Below, piece after piece: positions 1 to 11,641 of a DNA stretch of 64,000 bases; positions within the stretch are counted from its first letter, which is position 1, and every line of letters begins with the position of its first letter. The DNA is from Pisaster brevispinus (taxonomy: Eukaryota; Echinodermata; Asteroidea; Forcipulatida; Asteriidae), in NCBI GenBank assembly GCA_023634235.1, contig JAMKCF010000016.1, positions 8,851,366-8,915,365 on the forward strand. Direction: 5' to 3'. A program made the translations under genes and the position numbers. Below the pieces are notes generated by a model that did no database searches, had not been told where the DNA came from, and saw only the letters and a list, made by a program, of their open reading frames with translations.

Positions 1-1120
1 ATGGAGGTGTCCAGTGCAGACCTTACCTGATTGTATTTCCACCAAGCAAAGTTTGAAATCTGACTGAGCCATGGAGGTGTCCAGTGCAGACCTTACCTGA
101 TTGTATCTCCACCAAGCAAAGTTTGAAATCTGACTGAGCCATGGAGGTGTCCAGTGCAGACCTTACCTGATTGTATTTCCACCAAGCAAAGTTTGAAATC
201 TGACTGAGCCATGGAGGTGTCCAGTGCAGACCTTACCTGATTGTATCTCCACCAAGCAAAGTTTGAAATCTGACTGAGCCATGGAGGTGTCCAGTGCAGA
301 CCTTACCTGATTGTATCTCCACCAAGCAAAGTTTGAAATCTGACTGAGCCATGGAGGTGTCCAGTGCAGACCTTACCTGACTGTATCTCCACCAAGCAAA
401 GTTTGAAATCTGACTGAGCCATGGAGGTGTCCAGTGCAGACCTTACCTGATTGTATCTCCACCAAGCAAAGTTTGAAATCTGACTGAGCCATGGAGGTGT
501 CCAGTGCAGACCTTACCTGATTGTATCTCCACCAAGCAAAGTTTGAAATCTAACTGAGCCATGGAGGTGTCCAGTGCAGACCTTACCTGATTGTATCTCC
601 ACCAAGCAAAGTTTGAAATCTGACTGAGCCATGGAGGTGTCCAGTGCAGACCTTACCTGATTGTATCTCCACCAAGCAAAGTTTGAAATCTGACTGAGCC
701 ATGGAGGTGTCCAGTGCAGACCTTACCTGATTGTATCTCCACCAAGCAAAGTTTGAAATCTGACTGAGCCATGGAGGTGTCCAGTGCAGACCTTACCTGA
801 CTGTATCTCCACCAAGCAAAGTTTGAAATCTGACTGAGCCATGGAGGTGTCCAGTGCAGACCTTACCTGATTGTATCTCCACCAAGCAAAGTTTGAAATC
901 TGACTGAGCCATGGAGGTGTCCAGTGCAGACCTTACCTGATTGTATCTCCACCAAGCAAAGTTTGAAATCTGACTGAGCCATGGAGGTGTCCAGTGCAGA
1001 CCTTACCTGATTGTATCTCCACCAAGCAAAGTTTGAAATCTGACTGAGCCATGGAGGTGTCCAGTGCAGACCTTACCTGATTGTATCTCCACCAAGCAAA
1101 GTTTGAAATCTGACTGAGTC
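1..1120. repeat. 70-bp tandem satellite, 16 units
   Basis: Sixteen head-to-tail units of exactly 70 bp, each starting ATGGAGGTGTCCAG and ending TGACTGAGCC, differ at only a few positions (TATTTCC or TATCTCC; TGATTG or TGACTG; one TAACTGAGCC in unit 8). The array begins at base 1, so it continues upstream. It ends at about 1120 where TGAGTCATGGGGCG starts unrelated sequence. The near-identity implies recent expansion or homogenisation. It lies in the COG8 intron before the first visible exon. 70 is not a multiple of 3, so ORFs across it are accidental. Confidence 0.97.
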
Positions 1121-1445
1121 ATGGGGCGTTCGGGTTGACATAGGGACCCCCGGTACAAATCCCGCTGGAAACACAATTTGGGTTGGGTGTTCAGTCCCAA
1201 CCTGATTGCATGGGTTTTCCCCGTAATAATTCTCTGGGGCCATTTTGAAATATAACAGACACAATACTATGACACTGTTTGGTTTGACCGTACACGCCCA
1301 AACCAAACAGTTTACTTCTATAAAGTGTCCACCATTCCCCAAAAAGGCCAATGGGTTTGGGCCAGTAGAGTGATTAAGTTTGCTTTTCTGAGAGTCCTTG
1401 GCCTTTCACAACCACAATTAACAAATGGAATGAAATTAAAAGAAA
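1121..1445 (+). mobile_element. tRNA-derived SINE (family D), diverged
   Basis: It shares blocks in the same order with the copies at 4685-5050, 46335-46600 and 50640-50950: a box-B-like GGTACAAATCCCGC, then TGATTGCATGGGTTTTCCCC, then GTGATTAAGTTTGC and GAGAGTCCTTGGC near the 3' end. A central insertion carries a perfect 13-bp-arm hairpin at 1274-1311 (ACTGTTTGGTTTG / CAAACCAAACAGT). Confidence 0.6.
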
Positions 1446-1501
1446 ACATGAAATGAACTGAAATGACTTTAATTGATTTTGTTCTTATTTTAAAAAACCA
1501 G

Positions 1502-1626
1502 ATCGTGAACCAGATCGTCTGGCAGAAGAGAGATCTCAGATATTGCAACAAACTCAAGAGTTAGCTTTCCATAACTACAAAACCTTCATCGAAACAGCAG
1601 AATGCTCCAAAGAAATAGTGGAAGAT
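1502..1626 (+). CDS. COG8: COG8 exon 1 of those in window
   Basis: The acceptor is AAACCAG before 1502 and the donor GTAAGT is at 1627. The frame enters needing one base from the upstream exon and reads through [16 protein letters not shown] to KEIVED, ending on a whole codon. A second AG at 1512-1513 would remove four codons; the first is preferred because it keeps the REP block shared with other animals. Confidence 0.92.
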
Positions 1627-4600
1627 GTAAGTTGAAGTACAACAGGCCTTAAATTACAAGGAGTCCATGGTTTCATGGCCTCTGTTGCCCTGGTCTTGGC
1701 CTTGGTGCCCCCTTCAAAAGTTTCCCAAAGCCTTAAAAAAGTGCCCTGTGCAAAATGAAAATGGCCTTGCCCTCTCAAAGATGAAATTCCTGGCCTGATA
1801 CAATGTATGGATGATCATCTCTTTTTATTATCATTTTGTACATTCTAAGACACAGACTAAGTCACTTAGTGTCATTGTGCCATGCGCATATGTCACATAA
1901 TATAATTTTGTCATTTACACGTGTCACATAGTGTCATTGTGCCACAAAGAGGCACAAAGAACCATCCATTGCACTATGAACACGTGGCACATAGTGTCAT
2001 TGTGCCACACACAAGTGTCACATAGAGTCATTGCACCATGAACATGTGGCATATGTAGTATCATTGCACCATGCGCAAGTGTCACATAGTGTCATTGCGC
2101 CACACAAAAGTGTCACATAGAGTCATTGCCCTTTGAACATGTGGCATATGTAGTATCATTGCACCATGCACAAGTGTCACATAGTCAGATAGTGTCATTG
2201 TGCCACACACAAGTGTCACATAGAGTCATTGATGAGCATGTGGCACATGTAGTATTGCACCATGCACAGCCGTCATATAGTACTCATCGACCAATAACCC
2301 ACTTGCGTTGAGCCGACTAACTGTGAACAAAATGCTTTCAATCTATTTGTTTCTCTCATGTATATTACGCCCTTCCACCTACATGTAGGAGGCCAAATAT
2401 TTAAAACTTGTTTTATTGGTGTCTTATGTGCAGTTCAACTTTGTGGAGAAACATGTCAACAGTCTGCTGGTCAAACTGCCGTCTTTTTCAGAGGATTGCA
2501 ACAAGTTCATGAAAGAGGCTCAGCAAATTAGCATAAGGTGGGTTCGGAGGTCAAGTAGGTGCCTTCAAATGTGGTATCATTAGGTTACAGCTGGAGTGAT
2601 CAAAGGTTACCAGGATCGAAACAAATGAAAGTTTGTCATCGTTCAAATATTTAAACAAATTAAACATTTAACCGAGTGTTTACGCACTATTTGCTAGTAA
2701 ATGTAGTGTCATAGACAGGGGCGAATGAATTCCAGTTTGTTTATTTGTCGAGAAATGAGTACTCCAGCACAGAACCCCGCTGTATTCAATAATGTGGAAG
2801 CAACAAACCTTAGTCCAGTAAACGAAATTGTTTTGTTGTTTACTGCTTACCGATACATGTAGCTATTCTTTGTGCTTAATAAGCGGCTCTATGAAATGAA
2901 CCATTTGCGAGTTAGATTTGAATGATGTCTGGTACAATGCCTTGCTCAATCAATAATGAATGCTCAATTGGAATTCCTCAGACTAAATTTAGTGTTTCTA
3001 TGTCACACGGTAAGGGGACAACCTCGCTTCCATGGGCAGCACATCGTATCAATCCCTCTTGTCACTAACCCCTGGCAGGGATGCACTGAAAAACAACGCT
3101 GATTGGCTCTAAAAAGTGACTGCTCTTCATGCCTGCTTGTTAAAAACTTTCAAGAACTTGTAGGGCACTTGTAGCACGTGTCAAAATGCAAGTGTTTTGG
3201 CGCAATCCCAGTTCAGGCGAATCATGTTTTTTTACACGGTCACCCTAAACTGCATATTATGTGACAAGCTCAAAGAAGTTTAAGAGGGGACCAGTTGCTC
3301 TTGGACATGATGCCTCGTCTGCGCGCTATCATACTTGAGCAGGCGCATAGAGTGGACCTGCCACAGGCCTTAATTGAAATGTGCCATACAATTCACAATT
3401 ACATTAACCAATTCCAGGGGTTATGAGTGAACTAATAAAAATGGCGCTTTGAGATCGATCACTCCTGGGAGAGAGGTTGGGTAAGGAGTTAAAATAAGGG
3501 ATGTCCAACAACCAAGCACAATTTCAATGAAATGTTCAGCCTTGAATAGTGATTACTGATCAGACAAGGTTCTATACCAGACATTTATTCAAATTTAACT
3601 CGCAAATGGCTTACATTACTTGGGCCCTGGGCTTTGCGCCCAATTTCCTGAAGCTGTTAAAATATTTCCGCTTAGCACTACAAATAAGCAGGGTACCGGT
3701 TACAACATCAACATTAATGGCAATTTGGTTGTTAACCTTTTTCTGCTAAGCACCATTTTTCTGTGCTGAGTAAATTTATTGATTACCGGCTTACCGGCAG
3801 TGCTTGAAGTTCAACATTTTTACTGGACCAGAAATTTTGTTATAAGACCAGAACAAAAAATGAGAACAGTTTATCTACACAGTTTTACATTTAAACTTTT
3901 TTCTTTTTGAACATGCACTGAGAGAAGATTTATCTCATTTGTCTAATGGGTTATTCCTTTCAATACTCCACAGAATTGAGAGATATTCATCAGACTCTAA
4001 GACAACATTTGAATATATTTTTTAAAACGCAAGACCGCTAGACTTGTACGGTAGTAAGTTTTCTAGGATGCATTTTGGCCGGAGTAACCAATAACTGTTT
4101 CGGTCATCGGCCAGTGATTTACCAATGGCCAAGTCAACCGAACCGAAACAGGTATTGGTTACGACCGCGAAAGCCGAAAACACATCCCCTGGCCCGACGC
4201 TAAATATCACTGGCCTCGGGCCTGAAATCCAGTGTAAATTGTGGGCCTTGCACGGCATTGTTGCCTAGATCACAGAGAACTTATCTGTGTGTGTAACACA
4301 CTATTTTCTGTTCTTCTTCTGTAGCCGTCGAATGAACAACCTGACGCTGACCAAACACACCCAGCTGTTAGAAATTCTTGAGATTCCTCAGTTGATGGAT
4401 ACCTGTGTGCGTAATGGCTACTACGAGGAAGCGTTGGAGTTATCTGGATATGTCAAACGACTGGAGAAGAAACACACACATATCCCAGTTATTCAGGTAA
4501 AGCTTTATGGCTCACAGACCAGGGGTGGATTTCACAAAGAGTTAAGACTAGTCTTATCTCGAGTTAGGACGAGCTGCTCGTCCTAACTTAGGACTAGCCT

Positions 4601-7600
4601 AAAGTTTTTAATAACTCTTAGGACTAGTCCTAAGTTAGGACTATCTTTGTGAAATCGACCCCAGTTTCATTTTATTTATTAATTCTGGTTGCGAAGCCAA
4701 GGACTGTCAGAAAAGCCAATTTTTTTAATTTTTTTTTTTTTGCAAAGCTCAAGTTACAATACAACATACATGCACAAATTACATACCAAGGAAAAACAAA
4801 GAGGGAAAAACAGAAAAGCCAGCTTAATCACTGCACTAGCCAAGAACCCCAATGGAGAGAAGACAAGGAAGGAAGTTTCAGATTGAGATGTAGGAGGAAA
4901 ACCCCAGTAAAGGGAAAACCTACGCAATAGGGTAGGGACTAAAAAAAACAATCAACATAGTGCCCCTAGTGGGATTCGAACTGGGGTCCAAGAGGTGGAA
5001 GGCAAGGAAAGATACCACTATGCCAACCCAACTACTCAACCAGTGGTGTATTTCACTAAAAGTCCCCGCTTGCGATCGTTGCTATTTTTTCTGCGAGCTC
5101 ATCGCTAGCCGCAAATCCATCGTCGGTATGAAGGACACCAAACCATGTATACTGACCATGATCAAGCTAACGTTACTTAAAGGTTACAAGTTACCATGTC
5201 CAGCCACAAGCAGACTATGATCGCGACAACAGTGCCCCTTTAATGGGAAAGCAAATGCTAGAATTTGTTCGACTCAATGTGAAGTTTTACTAATTGAAAT
5301 CGTCCAGTCATCAATCAAGAATGTGGACTCTTCATAAAATTGATATTCTTGAACCTGTTTTAGATATACGTACATTTCATTGATAGATTATGTTACTTAA
5401 AGGGCATGTGCCATACTACCTTAATAATAATAATAGTGGCTTCTTATTTAGCGCTCAAATCCGTCACTCAGTGATGCTCATGGCGCTTCAACATTATTTC
5501 CCCTGGTCACTGGGCAAATTATTTCATTCCTTATAAACCATCCCAGCTCCCTTGGGAGTATACAGCCTGTGCTGCCAAATATGTAGCGCACTAAGCTAAA
5601 TCAATCACAAGAACCATCTCTGCCCTCACAGGTACCCATTTACCCCTGGGTGATGAGAAGCAATTATAGTTAAGTGTCTTGCCCAAGTGTCATGACCGGG
5701 ATTGGAACCCACACCCTGATGACTCGGCCACCAGAACTTGAGTCTGATGCTCTAACCGCTCGGCCACGACATGCTACCGTGTCCATGGGTGGAATGGATA
5801 AAAACTTGTAAATGTTGGGAAGTTTAACTGCCTAGCAAAAAGTATTCACTTTGGAGTAAAAGCATTCAAGAGGCACTGTCGGCGTGATCACAGCGAGTCT
5901 GTGACCAGACATTAAATTCTGAACTCTCACCCAGTTACTGCACACCAGCCTGCGACAATAATGACAGCGCCCTTTAAAGCTTTTGTTTGTGATGTGACGG
6001 TCGACCCGCGCGTGTGTAGTAACTGGGTGAGAGTTCAGGCTTCCATGTCCAGCCACAAGCAGACTATGATTATGAAGACAGTGCCCCTTTAAGGGAAAGT
6101 GGATGCTATAATTTGTACGACTAAAAGTGAAGTAAATGGTGTTTAAAGCTTTGCATGGTGTGAAAAATAAGAAGTAACTATAAATAGTGAACTTGCGGGT
6201 ACAACCGTGTATAAAATCTCTTTTTTTGAGGGAGTGTTGGCTCTGAAAAGAGCCGGTGTGGTCTTGACGTTTCGAACAGTACACTCTGCTTGTCTTCAGG
6301 AGACCACACCGGCTCTTTTCAGATCCAACACTCCCTCAAAAGAGATTTTAAACATGGTTGTACCCGCGAGTTCACTATTTATAGTTACTTCGTAAAAGTG
6401 AAGTTTTACTAATTGAAATTGTTACCACCCTTCCAATGTATTGTTTTTTGGTTATGTAAACAATGGCCCCAAATCAAAAGTTGTCAACATACCTGTGGCA
6501 ATGAAAATTTGAAGGCAATAGTTGGAATCAATTTCTGTCTCTTCTGTTGAAACAATGCCTTTATTAAGAAAAAGTACATTGACCTCAGACAGCGCCCTCA
6601 CTCTGTGGCCACAGGGTTAAAAAGTTTTGTTTGGGGCCATTGTATACATAACCGAAAAACAATACATTGGAAGGGTGGTAACAAAATCGTCCAGTCGTCA
6701 ATCAAGAAATGTGGATGTTCTTTACCCTATATTAGATATACAGAAGATCAATTTTGTCATTTATTCAAATTGTCTGTAGGACATTGTGAATGAAGTCAAA
6801 GGGTCCACCCAGCTCATGTTGAACCAAATGTTACAACAACTGCGTACAAACATCCAGCTGCCAGCCTGCTTACGGTTGATCGGCTACCTACGGCGGATGG
6901 ATCTCTTTAGTGAGAGCGAACTGAGGATCAAGTTCCTTCAGGCCCGAGATACTTGGTTCCAAGGGATCCTGACTGCCGTCGCTAAGGAAGACGGTAAGAC
7001 CATGTTTGCAAGATAAATTTGAAAACATTTTAATCATGTCTGTGAGTATGGGCTTTGGGGATCTGGTTGACTAAAAGGTATTATACAGGATTGAAAGAAC
7101 TGACAAAATAGTCTCAGAAAATGTAATTTTGTCGGCTGAAAAGATTAAGCCAGGCTCGTGCAAAAATGTTGTATCTTGATTGTCTATTATCGTCGTATTT
7201 GACACGAGAAACACTCTGTGCAAAAATGTTTTATCAAAATTTTTGAGTAGACTATGTATCTTGCACGAGAGATGCTCCATGCAAATATGTCGTATCATGA
7301 ATAAAAGCGTTGTTTCTCGCACAGGAGAGGCTTTGTGCAAAAATGTTGAAGCTCAATTTTCGAATAACATCGCATCTCACACACTATATGCTTTGTGAAA
7401 AATTTTTGCACCTCAGCGCCTGAAATTTTGTGTGTGCATCCGAGATGTTTAAACCACTCCAGGTTGGTATTCAGTGAAAAAAAAATCTGTGCTTCTGGGT
7501 GGTACAAAACACTGCCGCACGCATGGTCATGAGAGTAAAGCATTGTGAACATATTACACCGGTTCTCCGTTTTCTACACTGGCTTCCTATTCACAAGCGG

Positions 7601-10600
7601 ATTCAGTTCAAAATCCTTCTCCTTGTATACAAAGCAATACATGGCCTCGCTCCCACATACATCAATAGTCTCATCTCACAAAAGTTGCCTACTTCATCCA
7701 TGACCCTTCGATCAACAGCCAATATTCATCTTCAACTTTCCAATGGCCCACGCACGAACACCCGCTATGGTGAAAGAGCATTCTCAGTAGCTGCACCAAC
7801 TTGCTGGAACAAGCTCCCTCTACACATCCGTGACTCATCTTCGATCAGCTCAATCAATTCTCAGTTAAAAACACATCTTTTCAGACAATGTTAAAGCACT
7901 TTGTAACGCCTGTGGAAAGCGCTATACAAATGTTATTATTATTATTATTATTATTATTTTTTGGAAATGTTTGGAACTTCCGGATTAATAATTTTGGACA
8001 AGTTTGGACAAGTTTGGTAGAAAAGACGTCGAACAGCGTAAAGTGGTTGAGCACTGATCAGAGTTGTGTGTAACATCAATGCTTTTCTTGGAGCTGCAAA
8101 GTGTTTTGCACTGATACGAGGAATTGTTTTTTCTTGTTACAGCTTACTTTCACATAACGAAGGTGATTGAAGCAAGCCGGGTCCATCTCTTTGACATCAT
8201 CACTCAGTATCGTGCAATCTTCTCAGATGACGATCCAGTGCTGTCCTCCAGTCCGGATTCGGCCACCAACGAGGGCGCTCTTTTCCATGGATGGGTGGGA
8301 CAGAAGGTATTGGCCCCTTGCACAACGCAGAATGTAACTCCGCAAAACACGCATCTACCACTTCCACCAATTTGGGAGTCAATTTCATTGTGTGCATTTT
8401 GACTCCCAAATTGGTGGACAGGATAGGTGCGTGTAAGTGTGCTGCGCGTTGCACAAGAGGGCATTAGACGATATGTGACATCACATGTTTACAAAAGACC
8501 AACAGGTCTTTCCTTCCCATATCCAAATAAAATTTATACCCAATTCCACAATCAGAGTTTTGGAAAGTGGTTGGGGAGTTGTTGCGATTCGAAAAACTGC
8601 TGTTGAAATGAAAGGCGTTATACGCGATTGGTAGAGACGACAAAATAGTCGCAGACAGTTTTTATGTTTTGTGTGATCAACCATAAACATGAAATAACAA
8701 ACCTGTGAAAACTTGGGCTTAATCCGTTGTGTGAGTCAGCAAAAATTAGTGAAAAACCATGCACATTTGTTCAGCATGAAAACACGTGTCCTTGATTTTG
8801 GTTGTAACAACCGAAATCAGCTGTTGTGCTTTTTAAACGGTTTTCAGAAACAGTTCTATCAATTTATGACCACATTTCAGAGGAAAATATTTCACAGAAA
8901 AAAACGGTACTTCATAATCAGTAAGCTTTTAGACTGAAGTTAAACAATGATGTTTTTTATCCTTACATGTACAATTCTGTATTTAATACCTTTATGTAGG
9001 GGCATACATTGGTATTGACTCCGAAATTTTTTTTTGTAATTTCTATCCAAAAGCCTATTTGTTATAAAGATGGTAATGGTAGTAAGCATCCTGTGAAATT
9101 ATTTTGTCTGAAAAAGCCCACAGTGATTATAAATCAATAAAAAAATGTTTTTTGAATTGGAGAAAGGATTTAAGCATGAATCCTTTCTCAGATATCTGAG
9201 TGTTGACTGAAAATTCTAAATTAGAGATCCTACACAAGCTCGGATCCTACGTAAACTCACATCAGTTGGTTTTGGAGGATTGATCTAGTAGGGATCCTAC
9301 ATAAACTCGCATCAGTTGATTTTGAAGGATTAAGGCAGTAGGGATCCTACATAAACTCGCATCAGTTGATTTTGGAGGATTGAGGCTGTCACTGCAAGCA
9401 TCATGTCTATTAGTTTAGCACAAATTGTTGTGGTTTTTTTACCAAGGTGTCACAGTTCCTGGGCACACTAGAGAATGATCTTATAAGGGGTGTGGGTGGC
9501 CGTCTGGACTCCCTCCTGGGTCAGTGCATGTACTTCGGTCTGTCCTTCAGTAGAGTTGGGGCTGACTTCCGAGGTTTGCTCGCTCCGTTGTTTCAGGCAG
9601 CTGCCCTGAGGGGATTCACAACCGCTCTCGACGAAGGAACCAAAAGGTAATGAGTTTCAGAAATAGCTGTTCTTTCTCTGTTTAAAAGAAGGTAGATAGT
9701 GGTAGCACTTAAAGACTAACTAATTACACACAAGAACTACATGAGCTTTTGTAGCAACAACTACTTCGTCAGGTGCGATGTAGGATTGTTCCTGAAGTTT
9801 TGGACAATGTCGCGGTCCAGCAAAACATTCTGGCAGTCCATTTACAACCGCTTTGGACAAAGGAACCAACAGGTAAGGAGTTTCAGAAATAGCTGTTCTT
9901 TCTCTGTTTAAAACAAAGGAAGATAGTGGTAGCACTTAAAGAATAACTAATTACATAAAAGAACTGCACTACAACAACTTCATCAGGTACGATGTAGGAT
10001 TGTTCCTGAAGTTTGGCATGATGTTGCGGCCCAGCAAAATAATCTGGAAGTCCACTGGATTGTGGACATATGCCAACAGGAAACATTCTTTCGTGCCTTG
10101 AACATTCCCAACTGTTGAGACGCTCCCTAGATGTACAGTATATTTGTTCATGCACTTACTCCCAAAATGGCGGACCATGAGCAGACAGTAGGCACGTGTG
10201 AGGTCAGCGCAAGGGTCAATAGGAACAGGGTTTCTGCAGATCCTTAACAAGTTTTAGAAAGTCTTAAATTGAACTATCAAAGTTTAAGGACTTAACAGGC
10301 ATTAACCCTAACCCCCATTAGGGCCTCTCTACATAGCCTGCCAAATACAACAGAATGCAACACAGGGATATTGTTGCAATGTGCAGGCATGCTGTTTGTG
10401 AAAGGACTGAAAGGGTGTTTGCCCTGCTAAATGCAACAGTATGCACATGTGTAGTGGTGACTTGTAACTGTTAACTGTTATTATACAGTCTTTTGAATAT
10501 GATTTGAATTATATTTCTTACCTAATATTACATCATACTTTTCAATACTTTTCCCATAAAAAATATTTTGAAATACCCATTATAAGTTGTTCAGATACAA

Positions 10601-11599
10601 TAGAAGCATCCAAACCTATATGAAGTCACTTCACTGCTGAATGCAACAAATTCAGTCAAAGAATGACATCTGAGTTGACTGCCAAATGCAACAAATTACA
10701 ACAACTATTACCATTTGGTGCATATTGTTGCATTTAGCATGGTTAGGGTTAAAAAGTATTAAACTCAGTTTTTTGAGGTCTGAAAAAAATTGGATGAAGT
10801 GTGAAATTGAATTTTCTATCAGCTCGAAGTTCTAGCTGTTTCTCCCCTGCTTTATTCACTTATTTTTGGTCTTAAATTTTGTTAAGGGTAGCATTAAAAG
10901 GGTCTTCAAAAGTCTTAAATTTGACTTTTTTAAGTGTGCAGATACCCTGAGGAATTACCTTGAAATCTTAGTCTCAAACCATATAGGGGAAAGTACATCA
11001 TTTGGAAAGAGGAAAAAAATCATCCTTTAATTTTCATAATTTGGGTTTGAACAAAGAAAAATTGACTGGAGCGGGACTTGAACCAACGACCTCCGGATTA
11101 ATGTACCCGTGCTCTACCAACTGAGCTATCCAGACCTATGTTGGTGGTCTCCCTGTTATCTTTGTTCGGGGGTGCCAGTCAGAAGCCATTCAACCTTAAG
11201 CTGTCGTGTAGCCAGGGATCACACCCGAATTTACGATACAACCTGGGAAGCAGCAGCCAAGGGATCACCTTAAGGGGATGCGACTTTTTAATATTATATA
11301 TCAAGTAATAAACCACAAAGGAAACTTTTACCCAGTCAGTTTCCTTTGGGGTTTATTACCTTTAATTTTCAATAAACACACTGACAACCAACCTGTGAAC
11401 ATTTCTTCAACTTCGATAGTCAGATTTAAGTGAAACCAAGAAGAAAACATAAACAAGCTCATAGCAGACTTTTTTTTTTGTGGCTACGGCAGCAATCGGG
11501 AATCGAGGCAGAAGTGGCAGCTCAAGATCGGTCTGTTTGGAAGCTTCTCACCAGTTGGGCAGCTGGTGCAGAAATGCACGATGCTGACTGGTGATGATA

Positions 11600-11641
<42 letters not shown>

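Noticed and set aside
1..1120. Regular array that could be taken for a CRISPR
   Set aside because: Units are identical over all 70 bp with no unique spacers; this is a satellite in a eukaryotic intron.
10300..10325. Telomere-like AACCCTAACCCC
   Set aside because: Single occurrence without tandem repetition.
11062..11140. Minus-strand tRNA gene
   Set aside because: Box A and B are present but the arms do not close into a cloverleaf, and the same head recurs with a common tail at 54480, so it is a SINE. The same applies to the tRNA-like heads at 5776, 15363, 34173 and 44943.
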